Source of the DNA: Neptunicoccus cionae
Lineage (GTDB): Bacteria; Pseudomonadota; Alphaproteobacteria; Rhodobacterales; Rhodobacteraceae
NCBI RefSeq assembly: GCF_002860325.1
Contig: NZ_PKOJ01000001.1
Span: 806,001-870,000, forward strand
Direction of reading: 5' to 3'
DNA length: 64,000 bases
How positions within the stretch are numbered: position 1 is the first letter of the stretch; every line of letters begins with the position of its first letter. The notes below the pieces were generated by a model, which saw only the letters and a program-made list of their open reading frames with translations, made no database searches and was not told where the DNA came from. The position numbers and the translations under genes are program-made. Below, piece by piece: positions 8,739 to 16,807 of the stretch.

Positions 8739-9494
8739 ATGGCGCTTCCGATTATGGCTAAGGCCACCGCTGTCTGGCTGGTGGACAATACAACGTTGAG
8801 CTTCAAACAGATCGCGGATTTCTGCGGGCTGCACGAACTTGAGGTGAACGGCATTGCCGACGGGGAAGTGGCCCAGGGCATCAAAGGGTTTGATCCGATT
8901 GCCAACAACCAGTTGACCCAGGCAGAGATTGACATGGCGGAAAACAACCCCCGCCACAAACTGAAGCTAAAGCATAACCCTGCCGCCGACGGTGAGGAAA
9001 AGCGCCGTGGTCCGCGCTATACCCCGCTGTCCAAGCGTCAGGACCGTCCTGCTGCGATCCTCTGGCTGGTGAAGTTTCACCCCGAACTGTCCGACGGGCA
9101 GATCTCCAAACTGGTTGGCACAACCAAGCCGACCATTCAGGCTTTGCGTGACCGGACACACTGGAACATCGCGAATATCGCTCCGATTGATCCGGTGGCT
9201 CTTGGTCTGTGTAAACAGCTCGAACTGGACAAAGCTGTTGCCAAGGCGGCTGCAAAAGCAGCGAAAGACGGTACAGCCATCTCTGATGAAGAGCGTCTGA
9301 AACTGGTGTCCACAGAGCAGTCCTTGCAAATGGATGACGAACCGCGTCTGCCGTCCAATATGTCGGGTCTTGAAACCTTCTCCCTGTCCGGCTCGGACGA
9401 GGACGAAAAGAAAGACGATCCGGTTATGGATGCTGACAGTCTGTTCAACCTGCCCAAAGGTGGTGGTGAGGACGACGACGAAGACGACGCGTAA
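8739..9494 (+). CDS. DUF1013 family cell-cycle transcription factor, TrcR-like
   Basis: A 251-residue DUF1013 protein. In Caulobacter the DUF1013 protein TrcR follows RNA polymerase and controls cell-cycle genes such as ctrA; the same role is inferred here by family. Conserved parts are MAKATAVWLVDNTTLSFKQIADFCGLHELEVNGIADGE (helix-turn-helix-like) and RQDRPAAILWLVKFHPELSDGQISKLVGTTKPTIQALRDRTHWN, also HTH-like. The tail ends in an acidic run (GGGEDDDEDDA). The ATG at 8739 follows GGAGG (8726-8730); a TTG at 8724 overlaps this site and was rejected. A terminator follows. Confidence 0.88.
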   Translation: MALPIMAKATAVWLVDNTTLSFKQIADFCGLHELEVNGIADGEVAQGIKGFDPIANNQLTQAEIDMAENNPRHKLKLKHNPAADGEEKRRGPRYTPLSKRQDRPAAILWLVKFHPELSDGQISKLVGTTKPTIQALRDRTHWNIANIAPIDPVALGLCKQLELDKAVAKAAAKAAKDGTAISDEERLKLVSTEQSLQMDDEPRLPSNMSGLETFSLSGSDEDEKKDDPVMDADSLFNLPKGGGEDDDEDDA

Positions 9495-9519
9495 GTCCTG
9501 TCACATCGTTAAAACAATC

Positions 9520-9545
9520 AACCCGGCCCTGTGCCGGGTTTTTTG
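9520..9545 (+). terminator. Intrinsic terminator after the DUF1013 gene
   Basis: An 8-bp stem (AACCCGGC with GCCGGGTT), a 5-base loop, and a run of T at 9539-9545. Confidence 0.88.
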
Positions 9546-9671
9546 TTTGATGCGGGGCAGGAGATACAACTTATCGTCGAGATTTGCTCTGGCCTTCCGG
9601 ATGTGACCGCCTTAGCGTGCCCCAAACCCGTACTTTCGTCGGGTGTTTCCAAAATCCGGAGTACCGTGCCC

Positions 9672-10634
9672 ATGGAAAGTGCACAGCGCAGTGTAGCGTT
9701 CGGAATCTCTTGCGCCTTGGGCGCGGCGGTTTTCTTTTCCCTGAACGATCTTTCGATAAAATTTCTGAGCGGCGGCTACCCGTTGCACCAGATCGTTTTC
9801 CTGCGTGCAATGGTGGCCCTGCTTTTGACAGTTCTGTTCATTGTACCACTGGACGGCGGCTGGTCTGCGCTGCGGGCCAAACGCCCGTGGATTCACGTGG
9901 TGCGGGGCTTTTGTGTTGTGATCACGAATTCGGCCTTTTTCGCGGGAATTGCAGCAATGCCGCTGGCCGATGCTTCGGCGATCTTCTTCGTAGCCCCCCT
10001 CTTTATCACCGGGCTTTCCGCGCTGTTTTTGGGGGAACCAGTAGGCCTGCGGCGCTGGCTTGCGGTGGCAGTCGGTCTTGCAGGCGTTATGCTGGTCGTA
10101 AAGCCGACAGGTGCGGGATTTACCGTTGTGGCGCTGTTGCCGGTTCTGGCGGCGGCGGCCTATGCCGGTTTGCAGGTGCTTACCCGTTACACAGGCATGT
10201 CAGAGCGGGCTTCAACCATGTCGGTTTACATCCAGCTTACATTTCTGATGGTGTCGGGTGGGCTGGCAATCGGGCTCGGCGACGGGCGGTTTGCAGGCAG
10301 TGACAATGACGCGCTGGAGTTCTTCTTGAGGGCATGGCGCTGGCCGGATTTGAAGGATGGCCTGATCATGCTGGCCCTTGGTGGCATCAGCGCCTGTGCC
10401 GGCTATCTGATTGCGCAAGCCTATCGTGGAACTAACGCAGCGATTGTTGCGCCGTTCGAATATTCCGCCCTGCTGCTGGCCGTTTTCTGGGGGATTGTTA
10501 TCTGGCAGGAATGGCCGACCGGCACCACTTGGGCGGGGATCATTCTGATTGCAGGTTCGGGTGTCTATGTAGCTGTGCGTGAAGGCCGGGTGGGCAGCAG
10601 GCCTTCGGCAAAGCGCGTCGCAGGCCGCAGATAG
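9672..10634 (+). CDS. DMT superfamily transporter (EamA domains)
   Basis: A 320-residue inner-membrane protein with about ten hydrophobic segments arranged as two EamA repeats (roughly residues 10-140 and 155-295). The first repeat has the usual SLNDLSIKFLSGGYPLHQIVFLRAMVA motif and the second PFEYSALLLAVFWGIVIWQEWPTGTTWAGIILI. Family members export amino acids, nucleosides or other metabolites; the substrate cannot be told. The ATG at 9672 starts the conserved part; the longer reading from 9531 begins inside the preceding terminator and is unlikely. Confidence 0.9.
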   Translation: MESAQRSVAFGISCALGAAVFFSLNDLSIKFLSGGYPLHQIVFLRAMVALLLTVLFIVPLDGGWSALRAKRPWIHVVRGFCVVITNSAFFAGIAAMPLADASAIFFVAPLFITGLSALFLGEPVGLRRWLAVAVGLAGVMLVVKPTGAGFTVVALLPVLAAAAYAGLQVLTRYTGMSERASTMSVYIQLTFLMVSGGLAIGLGDGRFAGSDNDALEFFLRAWRWPDLKDGLIMLALGGISACAGYLIAQAYRGTNAAIVAPFEYSALLLAVFWGIVIWQEWPTGTTWAGIILIAGSGVYVAVREGRVGSRPSAKRVAGRR

Positions 10635-10679
10635 CCCTGCGGCAGCCCGAAGACCGCCGCAGGTGCCAGGGGGTTAGTG

Positions 10680-11096
10680 TTATTTGGCGGAAACGACAGA
10701 CATAACCAGTTTGTCGTCCACTTTTACCGGACCGTCTTCCTTGGCGCCGAGCGTGTATTCGAAAACGCCGGTCTTCATGCCGCCATCTTCAGCGTGCAAC
10801 ATAAGCATCAGCTTGTCGCCGCTGTTCACCGGCTCTGTCAGAATGGCGCTAACGTCCATGTTTTCGCCTTCCTTCAGCGGGGCATGACCCACAACCGGAC
10901 CGGGTTTGCCACTGTCATCGGTGCGATGCACCACGAGCCAGCCATTCGCGCCGGCGACGATCTTTTCTGCCGTGACTGTCCCACCGGACACGTCCTGATC
11001 TGAGCCGGCCACCATCAGGCCGCCGTGGGCTTCTGCAAAAGCTGCGCCGGACAAAAGAGTTGCCCCGAATGCCATTGAGATAAGATTGCGTTTCAT
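10680..11096 (-). CDS. Small secreted protein, DUF7282-like
   Basis: A 138-residue exported protein; signal peptide about residues 1-21 (LLSGAAFA). The mature part is one beta-rich domain with the pattern VTAEKIVAGANGWLVVHRTDDSGKPGPVVGHAPLKEGEN...LMLMLHAEDGG...FEY, which I recall from DUF7282 proteins. Function is unknown; no cysteines or obvious catalytic residues are seen. A strong ribosome site (GGAGG, seven bases before ATG 11096) suggests good expression. A GC-rich dyad at 10636-10663 lies between it and the convergent DMT transporter. Confidence 0.75.
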   Translation of the reverse strand: MKRNLISMAFGATLLSGAAFAEAHGGLMVAGSDQDVSGGTVTAEKIVAGANGWLVVHRTDDSGKPGPVVGHAPLKEGENMDVSAILTEPVNSGDKLMLMLHAEDGGMKTGVFEYTLGAKEDGPVKVDDKLVMSVVSAK

Positions 11097-11246
11097 GCGT
11101 AAACCTCCATTTTAGGAGCCGCAGATGTTTGCGGCTCTGTAAGGGGTACGGCGAACGCGCCCATGCAGATCAAATTTAATTCAATCCTGGATGAATTTAA
11201 TTGAAGCTTGGCTTTGTCAAAGCGGTAAACCTGTGGGATTTTTTGC

Positions 11247-12053
11247 CTAATGCGCAGCGGTTTCTAAAGGGTCGATCAGGGAACGGCCCCCGTCGATGGT
11301 TACAATCTGGCCGGTAATGAAGCCTGATGCATCCGTAGACAGGAACTGCGCGGTCTCTGCCACTTCACGGGCTTCGGCTATCCGGCCCAGAGGCGTTGTT
11401 GCAAGGGTCGCACTGCGCATTTCCGGGTCTTGTTTCAGGCGCGCTTGCAGGCTCGCGCTCATGACCGAGCCGATGGCGATAGCGTTCACACGAATGCGCT
11501 GGTCGGCAAAGGACACTGCCAGCGATCGGGTCATCTGGTTGAGCGCGGCACAGGCCACCGAATACCCCAGAAGCCCCGCATGGGTGCGATCCGCCGCGAT
11601 AGAGCTGAGGTTGACCACAGCACCGATGGAATTGGCTTCGGGTTTGTCCTTGGCTTGTGCAATCATCCGTTTTGCCACCGCTTGTGTCACCCGAAGATTG
11701 GCCAGCACGTTTTGTTGGAACAATTCCTCGAAATGGTCTTCGCTTTCATCCAGCGGATTGGAGGGCAGGACCTGACGGCTGGCGTTCACAAGGATGTCGA
11801 TGCTGTCAAACGCGTCGATCGTTGCGGACAGCAGGTTGGCGACGGTCAGCTTTTCACGTAAATCGCCCGAAAAACTGCGCACATTCGCCCCGTCCCCGAC
11901 AATAGATTCCGCTTCGCTGGCAAGCTTTTCCTCGTCCATATCCACCAGCATGACGTTTGCCCCGTGATCGGAAAAGTGCCGTGCTATTTCCAGTCCGATC
12001 CCGTTGGCTGCTCCGGTGATGATCGCGGTCTTTCCCTCAAGCGAAAAACTCAT
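11247..12053 (-). CDS. Short-chain dehydrogenase-like protein lacking the catalytic lysine
   Basis: A 268-residue SDR-fold protein. The dinucleotide-binding motif TGAANGIG is intact near residue 14, with D at 38 after strand two suggesting NAD preference. The NNAG motif reads VNAS. The active-site serine is present in NLSSIAAD, and tyrosine in LGYSVACAALNQMTR, but the YxxxK lysine is cysteine (codons TAT TCG GTG GCC TGT). Substitution of the lysine usually removes normal SDR catalysis, so it may bind ligand only or act differently. It is followed upstream by the RsmC-like gene on the same strand. Confidence 0.88.
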   Translation of the reverse strand: MSFSLEGKTAIITGAANGIGLEIARHFSDHGANVMLVDMDEEKLASEAESIVGDGANVRSFSGDLREKLTVANLLSATIDAFDSIDILVNASRQVLPSNPLDESEDHFEELFQQNVLANLRVTQAVAKRMIAQAKDKPEANSIGAVVNLSSIAADRTHAGLLGYSVACAALNQMTRSLAVSFADQRIRVNAIAIGSVMSASLQARLKQDPEMRSATLATTPLGRIAEAREVAETAQFLSTDASGFITGQIVTIDGGRSLIDPLETAAH

Positions 12054-12110
12054 GTTTCGGACACCTTTTCTTGATTCGACCTTTGCCAGTCTAGCAAAAG
12101 AGCCGGTAGG

Positions 12111-13109
12111 TTACTTGGGTTTTCGGGCGTGAATGATTTTATACCGGCTCGACTGGTTCACAACGTCTACGCGGCCGAAACACTCGTTCAGGGTAGCCTC
12201 GTAAGCCAGTTGCCGGTTCGCCACGAGGTAGAGATGCCCCGCAGGTTTCAGCATGTCACGGGCTGCAGCGATGAAAGCGCGGCCCAGGGCAGGTTCTGCC
12301 TTGCGCCCAGTATGAAAGGGCGGGTTGCTGATCACAGCGTCATAGCTGCGCTTTGCGGTTACTTCCCGTGCATCGCCCCAGACAAACCGCGCGCGGGGAT
12401 CGTTGAGGTTGAGTTCTGCGCAGTGCAACGCCAGATGCTCCGCCTCTATCAGGTCCAGACTTTCAATCGCCGGATTGCTTTCAAGAGCCTGCTGCGCCAG
12501 CCAGCCCCAGCCAGCCCCAAGATCCGCAACACGGCCTTTCAGTTTACCTGCGATGACAGGGGCAAGTTCTGCCGAGCCCTGATCGATGCCTTCCGCAGAA
12601 AACACGCCAGCGGCGGTCATGTAACCGTCCTTGTTCGGGGAAGGGCTGAGTGCGGAGGCCCAGTCAGAGAAAGGATTGTCTTGTGTGGTTTTTGTCAGCC
12701 AGAACACTTTGCCGTGGGCTTTGGACAGTTGCCCTTCTACCGTATGCAGTTTCTTGGCGGCTTTCATCAGGCTCTCGACGCCTTCGGTCTTGGCCCCGTC
12801 CACAACCAGCGTGCCGCCTTCCTCCAGCGCGTCATAGGCCCGCGCCAACAAAGCACGGTTCTCGTCCTTGGCTTTGGTCAGGTGGACGATGGCCATTGCG
12901 GCGGTGTCAGGAATTTCGGTGGTTGTCTGATAGCCAGAGGTCTGAAGGAACTGAAAGGTGGGGTAGAACCCTTGAACGCAGGACAGCCGGTCTTTGGGAA
13001 AATCCCCGTAACCTTCTGTCTTTGCGCGAAGAACGATAATCTGTCCGGATTCGGGCAGGGCGATTGTCCCTTCATCGAAGGGCAGCATAAGGCGGTTGAC
13101 GGTGCTCAT
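12111..13109 (-). CDS. Class I SAM-dependent methyltransferase, RsmC-like
   Basis: A 332-residue protein with the two-domain plan of RsmC (16S rRNA guanine-1207 N2-methyltransferase). The C-terminal domain has the SAM site VADLGAGWGWLAQQAL near residue 193 and the NPPFHTG motif near 265, typical of N-methylation of guanine in RNA. The N-terminal half is a degenerate methyltransferase-like domain. The start is taken at ATG 13109 (MSTVNRLMLP); the longer frame to 13244 runs into the clpS region. Function as an rRNA methylase is a family inference. Confidence 0.85.
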   Translation of the reverse strand: MSTVNRLMLPFDEGTIALPESGQIIVLRAKTEGYGDFPKDRLSCVQGFYPTFQFLQTSGYQTTTEIPDTAAMAIVHLTKAKDENRALLARAYDALEEGGTLVVDGAKTEGVESLMKAAKKLHTVEGQLSKAHGKVFWLTKTTQDNPFSDWASALSPSPNKDGYMTAAGVFSAEGIDQGSAELAPVIAGKLKGRVADLGAGWGWLAQQALESNPAIESLDLIEAEHLALHCAELNLNDPRARFVWGDAREVTAKRSYDAVISNPPFHTGRKAEPALGRAFIAAARDMLKPAGHLYLVANRQLAYEATLNECFGRVDVVNQSSRYKIIHARKPK

Positions 13110-13194
13110 GTGATCCGGCGCGGTGCGCCTGTTCCTTTTCCAAAGCGCGCAGGTCTGCGCGGTAAACGCGGCGTCAAGCGCCAGTCTTTGACAG

Positions 13195-13578
13195 CTATTC
13201 TTTTTCCATTGTGCATTGCAGCGGGTGTTCGTGCTGGCGTGCACATTCCATCACCTGCATCACTTTGGTTTCTGCAATCTCGTGGCTGAACACGCCGACC
13301 ACTGCCAGCCCCTTCTTGTGGACCGTCAGCATAAGTTCGATCGCCCCTGCATGGCCGATTCCGAAGAACCGTTCCAACACATGTACGACGAACTCCATCG
13401 GGGTGTAGTCATCGTTCAGCAGCATCACTTTGTACATCGGTGGACGCGCGGTTTTGGATTTGGGTTTGGTGGCCAGTGCGGTATCGCCGTCCTGATCTCC
13501 GATATCCGAATCAGACCCGTCGTTCTGCGCGCGTATTGTCAGTCTTGAAGTCATGAGATTGGTCTGGGTTGTTTGCAT
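13195..13578 (-). CDS. clpS: ATP-dependent Clp protease adaptor ClpS
   Basis: A 127-residue ClpS. ClpS carries N-degron substrates to the ClpA ring of the ClpAP protease. The adaptor domain begins near residue 45 with [28 protein letters not shown] and continues with [29 protein letters not shown] polar N-terminal extension of about 40 residues precedes it. A later internal start (MTSRL..., residue 9) is also possible. clpA is not in the window; the next gene downstream is the RsmC-like methylase. Confidence 0.96.
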   Translation of the reverse strand: MQTTQTNLMTSRLTIRAQNDGSDSDIGDQDGDTALATKPKSKTARPPMYKVMLLNDDYTPMEFVVHVLERFFGIGHAGAIELMLTVHKKGLAVVGVFSHEIAETKVMQVMECARQHEHPLQCTMEKE

Positions 13579-13899
13579 TGCTCCCCACTATATAGCGTTT
13601 CGGGCCAAAGAAAAAAGAGCCGAATCCGGAAGGGTGATTCCGCCACGGTTCGGACGCGTTCCAAGTGCGGTTGGTGCGGGTATTTGCAAATAATGCCAAT
13701 GGTGTTTCGACATGCCACTACACCTAGTGGTTGAACTCCCTCTCTTCCCGCCATGTTGTAGACTGTTGCGTTGCAGACACCGCTAAACTACGGAAAAAGA
13801 AAAGGTTTCTCACACGAATGGCTTTGTGCTAGCCTAAATTCAATCAACACGCCGAAAATGGCGACGAGGCAGGCAGCAATACAGGACGTCGGAGAACCG
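13579..13899. other. Intergenic region between divergent clpS and the DD-carboxypeptidase gene
   Basis: 321 bases with no convincing gene. It holds the start regions of both divergent genes and one clear dyad (13715-13730). A reading frame in phase with the carboxypeptidase runs back to 13771 but encodes a polar stretch ahead of the signal peptide and is not credited. Confidence 0.6.
13715..13730. promoter_or_regulatory. Inverted repeat resembling an NrdR box
   Basis: The 16-base dyad CCACTA-CACC-TAGTGG contains CACTA-N4-TAGTG, the same core as the NrdR box consensus. Only one copy was seen, whereas NrdR usually binds pairs. It could equally be the operator of another regulator acting on clpS or the carboxypeptidase gene. 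Confidence 0.4.
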
Positions 13900-15273
13900 A
13901 TGCGAATCGCAGTAGCAGTACGGGCGCTATGTGCCCTCTATTTTCTTATCGTTGTGACCTTTGGTGCAAACGTGGCGCAGGCTGCGCCTTATGCAGCAAT
14001 GGTTGTGGATGCCAGAACCGGAGAGGTTCTGCACTCGCGTAATGCAGATGCAAGATTGCATCCTGCATCGCTCACCAAAATGATGACCCTTTATATTGTG
14101 TTCGACGCGGTGGAGCGGGGTGTGATCAGTCTGGACAAGGAGATCACGATTTCCCGCCATGCCGCCAGCGAACCGCCAAGCAAACTGGGTCTGCGGGCAG
14201 GACAAAAGATTGCCCTGCGTTATCTGATCCGCGCGGCTGCGGTAAAATCAGCGAATGACGCCGCTACGGCCCTTGGAGAGGCCGTTGCCGGATCCGAAGC
14301 GGAATTTGCAAAAATGATGAACCATACCGCCAAAGCCATCGGTATGAAGAACTCTACCTTCAAAAACGCCCATGGTCTGACAGAGTCGGGCCACCTGTCC
14401 ACGGCACGTGACATGACCCTGTTGGGGCGGCGGCTGTTTTATGATTTCCCCCAGTATTACAATCTCTTCTCCCGTCAATCGACCCACGCAGGCATCCGTA
14501 ACGTCCCCAATACGAACCGCAAGTTCCTGAGCGCCTACAAGGGGGCCGACGGAATCAAAACCGGTTTCACAAATGCAGCGGGTTTCAACCTTGTGGCCTC
14601 TGCCGAGCGGGGCAACAAACGGGTGATCGCCACTGTGTTTGGCGGGCGCACGACAGCCTGGCGCAATGCCCGCGTGGCTGAGCTGCTTGATATGGGGTTC
14701 AAACGCTCCAAAGAACGCGTTGCAGTGCGTAAACCGCCAAAAGTGGATCTGGGTGTCCAAGCCAAACGTATCCGTGTGGCAAACTCCGGTGCGGTAACAA
14801 CCAGCCCGCGGCCCAAGCTGCGCACAGCGCCCACGACAACCACCACAACACTGGTGGCCGAAGCACAGCTGGAAGCGATCGAAGCAGCCGTCAAGGCAGC
14901 AAACCGAGAGGCACAGGCCAATGGCGTTGTGAAAGCCAGCAGCGGCAAGCTTACCTCTATTGCAGCGGCAGCGCAGGCCGAGCAACCCTTGCGGGTTGTC
15001 AGCCGTGTCTCAACGGCCGGAAACCATTATTGGGGTGTGCAGGTCGGGGCCTTCTCTTCCCGCCATCAGGCTGAAAAGGCCCTTTTGCAAACCGCCCTGC
15101 GGGAATTGCAGTCGCTTGACGGGTCCGAACGGCGGATCGACTACGCGACGGTCAATGGCTACAAGAAGTACCGCGCCCGTTTTGTCGGGTTGAATCAGGC
15201 CGAAGCCAATCTTGCTTGTGCAAGATTGCGGGCCCGCAACCAGACCTGTCTGCCGATTGCGCCGGGTTCCTGA
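13900..15273 (+). CDS. D-alanyl-D-alanine carboxypeptidase (peptidase S11) with SPOR domain
   Basis: A 457-residue periplasmic penicillin-binding protein that trims D-Ala from peptidoglycan stem peptides. A signal peptide covers residues 1-28. The catalytic motifs are all present: SLTK at 57-60, SAN at 117-119 and KTG at 220-222. After residue 310 there is a Pro/Thr/Ala linker with a Thr run, then a C-terminal SPOR domain (about 378-455, YWGVQVGAFSSRHQAEKALL...) that binds denuded glycan at division sites. The ATG at 13900 follows GGAGA and starts the signal peptide; the longer frame from 13771 would hide it. Confidence 0.95.
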   Translation: MRIAVAVRALCALYFLIVVTFGANVAQAAPYAAMVVDARTGEVLHSRNADARLHPASLTKMMTLYIVFDAVERGVISLDKEITISRHAASEPPSKLGLRAGQKIALRYLIRAAAVKSANDAATALGEAVAGSEAEFAKMMNHTAKAIGMKNSTFKNAHGLTESGHLSTARDMTLLGRRLFYDFPQYYNLFSRQSTHAGIRNVPNTNRKFLSAYKGADGIKTGFTNAAGFNLVASAERGNKRVIATVFGGRTTAWRNARVAELLDMGFKRSKERVAVRKPPKVDLGVQAKRIRVANSGAVTTSPRPKLRTAPTTTTTTLVAEAQLEAIEAAVKAANREAQANGVVKASSGKLTSIAAAAQAEQPLRVVSRVSTAGNHYWGVQVGAFSSRHQAEKALLQTALRELQSLDGSERRIDYATVNGYKKYRARFVGLNQAEANLACARLRARNQTCLPIAPGS

Positions 15274-15292
15274 AGCACGTAGCGAACTGAAA

Positions 15293-15334
15293 AAAGAAAA
15301 CCCCTGCGGACCCAAGTCCGGAGGGGTTTTCTTT
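15293..15334 (+). terminator. Intrinsic terminator after the DD-carboxypeptidase gene
   Basis: A long stem with AAAGAAAACCCCT on the left and AGGGGTTTTCTTT on the right, continued inside by GGAC/GTCC pairs around a CCAA loop. The right arm supplies a T-rich tail. Confidence 0.88.
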
Positions 15335-15479
15335 GTGCGCACAGCAAAGGCCGACAAGGCCAAGAAGGCTGCATAAATCTGCTATCGCGGCAGAGTGTCG
15401 TGTATCCGGAGTGATAACGCCGGCCAGGTGCCATTTGAGCCGTCAGGCGCTGTAATAAGCGCCTCGTCCTTGCTAGGCT

Positions 15480-16055
15480 TTAGTTGCGGCCTTCGTCAGT
15501 CTCATAGACTTTCGTGGTTGTCACACCGGGCAATTCTGCAAAATTGCGCATCAGCTTGGCTGGGAAATAGGTGCGCCGGATTGCTTCGAATCCTTCAAGC
15601 TGCATCAGCAGTCCCGAGACATTCAGCGTACATTGCGCATCAAGAGAGGGACCGGCAGCTTTGGCCAGAGTAAAGGCTTTCTCGGCCACTGCGCGGCTGA
15701 CATAGATTTTCTGGTTCACAACATGATGCGTCACGCGGGCGTGCCAGTTGTCGTAATTCTCTTCCAGTTCGGGGAACATGCCGTAAACAACGTCATTGCG
15801 TTCCGGCCCCAGCGGATGGGACCAGCGGCCCGCCGGATCATACATCACTGTTTCGCTGGCATTAATAACCAATGCCGCATGACCGCCAGAACCGGTGCGG
15901 TTGTTGATCATGGTCTTCAGCATCAGATAGGGATCATCCGGGCTGACATAGCGGCGTTTTTCCACTTCGGCGTCAGGCGCCCAAACGGATTTCCCGCCAC
16001 AAGCGGAAACAGTGATCGACAGTAAAACGAGAAGGAGGACGCGGAAAAAGTTCAT
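15480..16055 (-). CDS. Predicted lipoprotein with GGHAAL segment
   Basis: A 191-residue predicted lipoprotein: a hydrophobic N terminus ending in the lipobox VSAC with the cysteine at residue 19. The mature part has GSGGHAALVINASETVMYDPAGRWSHP near residue 57 and later ALD-type C in LDAQCTLNVSGLLMQL. A histidine followed some 80 residues later by a cysteine is the order found in permuted papain-like (NlpC/LRAT-type) proteins, so a cysteine hydrolase fold is possible; I do not claim activity. It lies upstream of the small oxidase subunit on the same strand, 42 bases away. Confidence 0.7.
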   Translation of the reverse strand: MNFFRVLLLVLLSITVSACGGKSVWAPDAEVEKRRYVSPDDPYLMLKTMINNRTGSGGHAALVINASETVMYDPAGRWSHPLGPERNDVVYGMFPELEENYDNWHARVTHHVVNQKIYVSRAVAEKAFTLAKAAGPSLDAQCTLNVSGLLMQLEGFEAIRRTYFPAKLMRNFAELPGVTTTKVYETDEGRN

Positions 16056-16097
16056 TAAACCTGTTTGGCGGTCCGGCTTTTCCGGCGCCCCTTGAAA

Positions 16098-16232
16098 TTA
16101 GGAATTAAAAAGCGCGAGGAAAATCAGAACGCCGATGGAAAAAACCGACACGCGGATGCTCCAGCGAATAAAGCCTTCAAAGGCTGCTTCCTGCGCTTCG
16201 ATGTTCATTTTACCATGTTCGTGGTTGGCCAT
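16098..16232 (-). CDS. aa3-type cytochrome c oxidase subunit IV (small alphaproteobacterial type)
   Basis: A 44-residue protein, MANHEHGKMNIEAQEAAFEGFIRWSIRVSVFSIGVLIFLALFNS, given here only by its parts: a polar start with MANHEHG, an EAQEAAFEGFIRW segment and one C-terminal membrane helix (16 or so residues before FNS). This is the bacterial aa3 oxidase subunit IV family. It would sit in the inner membrane with the aa3 oxidase, whose large subunits are not in the window. The ATG at 16232 follows AAAGGG; a longer frame to 16295 is not credited. Confidence 0.85.
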   Translation of the reverse strand: MANHEHGKMNIEAQEAAFEGFIRWSIRVSVFSIGVLIFLALFNS

Positions 16233-16318
16233 GATGGTGCCCTTTCTAATCCCGTGGTTGGCAGAGGTTTTGACCGAAAATTCCTGACAATGCAATTGTC
16301 AGTTTGCCGCGTTTACGC

Positions 16319-16798
16319 TCAGAGAACGGGTTCGTCCCATTTTTCGTTCAGTTTTGCCGCCAGACGGAAGCCGATCCGTTGCGGTTCGGCCTGTTCGTCC
16401 TCTTTCGGGGCGGCCACAAGCATGACATTCAACTGGCTGACGTGCTGAACCAGTTGGGTTTTGGACCCGTTCGGTGCTGCTCCGTAAAAGGTGATCAGGT
16501 CAGGGGCGAAGAATCCCATGCCCTGAATGCGCAATGTGCCTACATCGCCACCGACAAAGCCCATGCCAACTTCCTGATCTGAATCGAGCGTTTCCTCGAA
16601 TTTCTGGATATACATGACGATGCGCTCATAGGCCCATTCGGCTTCGGATTTGGGGCGGGACTTCTGCCCGCCTTCACCGCTGGAAACGACCTGATTTTCG
16701 GTTTTGGTCTGCCCGTCCCGATCCACTTGTGCGGAATAAAGCTCCCACAGGGCGGAGCTTTCCAGCGCCTCTGCGGTGGTTTTGATCTTATTGTCCAT
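16319..16798 (-). CDS. DUF6173 family protein
   Basis: A 159-residue soluble protein. The C-terminal two thirds fit DUF6173: AYERIVMYIQKFEETLDSDQEVGMGFVGGDVGTLRIQGMGFFAPDLITFYGAAPNGSKTQLVQHVSQLNVMLVAAPK. No catalytic motif is evident and the function is unknown. Its start is nine bases after the stop of the metallo-hydrolase gene (16808), on the same strand, so it is the last gene of the acyl-CoA dehydrogenase/hydrolase operon. Confidence 0.8.
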   Translation of the reverse strand: MDNKIKTTAEALESSALWELYSAQVDRDGQTKTENQVVSSGEGGQKSRPKSEAEWAYERIVMYIQKFEETLDSDQEVGMGFVGGDVGTLRIQGMGFFAPDLITFYGAAPNGSKTQLVQHVSQLNVMLVAAPKEDEQAEPQRIGFRLAAKLNEKWDEPVL

Positions 16799-16807
16799 AT
16801 GCCCCCC

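Noticed and set aside
10636-10663. GC-rich dyad CCTGCGGC/GCCGCAGG as an intrinsic terminator
   Set aside because: The stem is good, but no T run follows on either strand.
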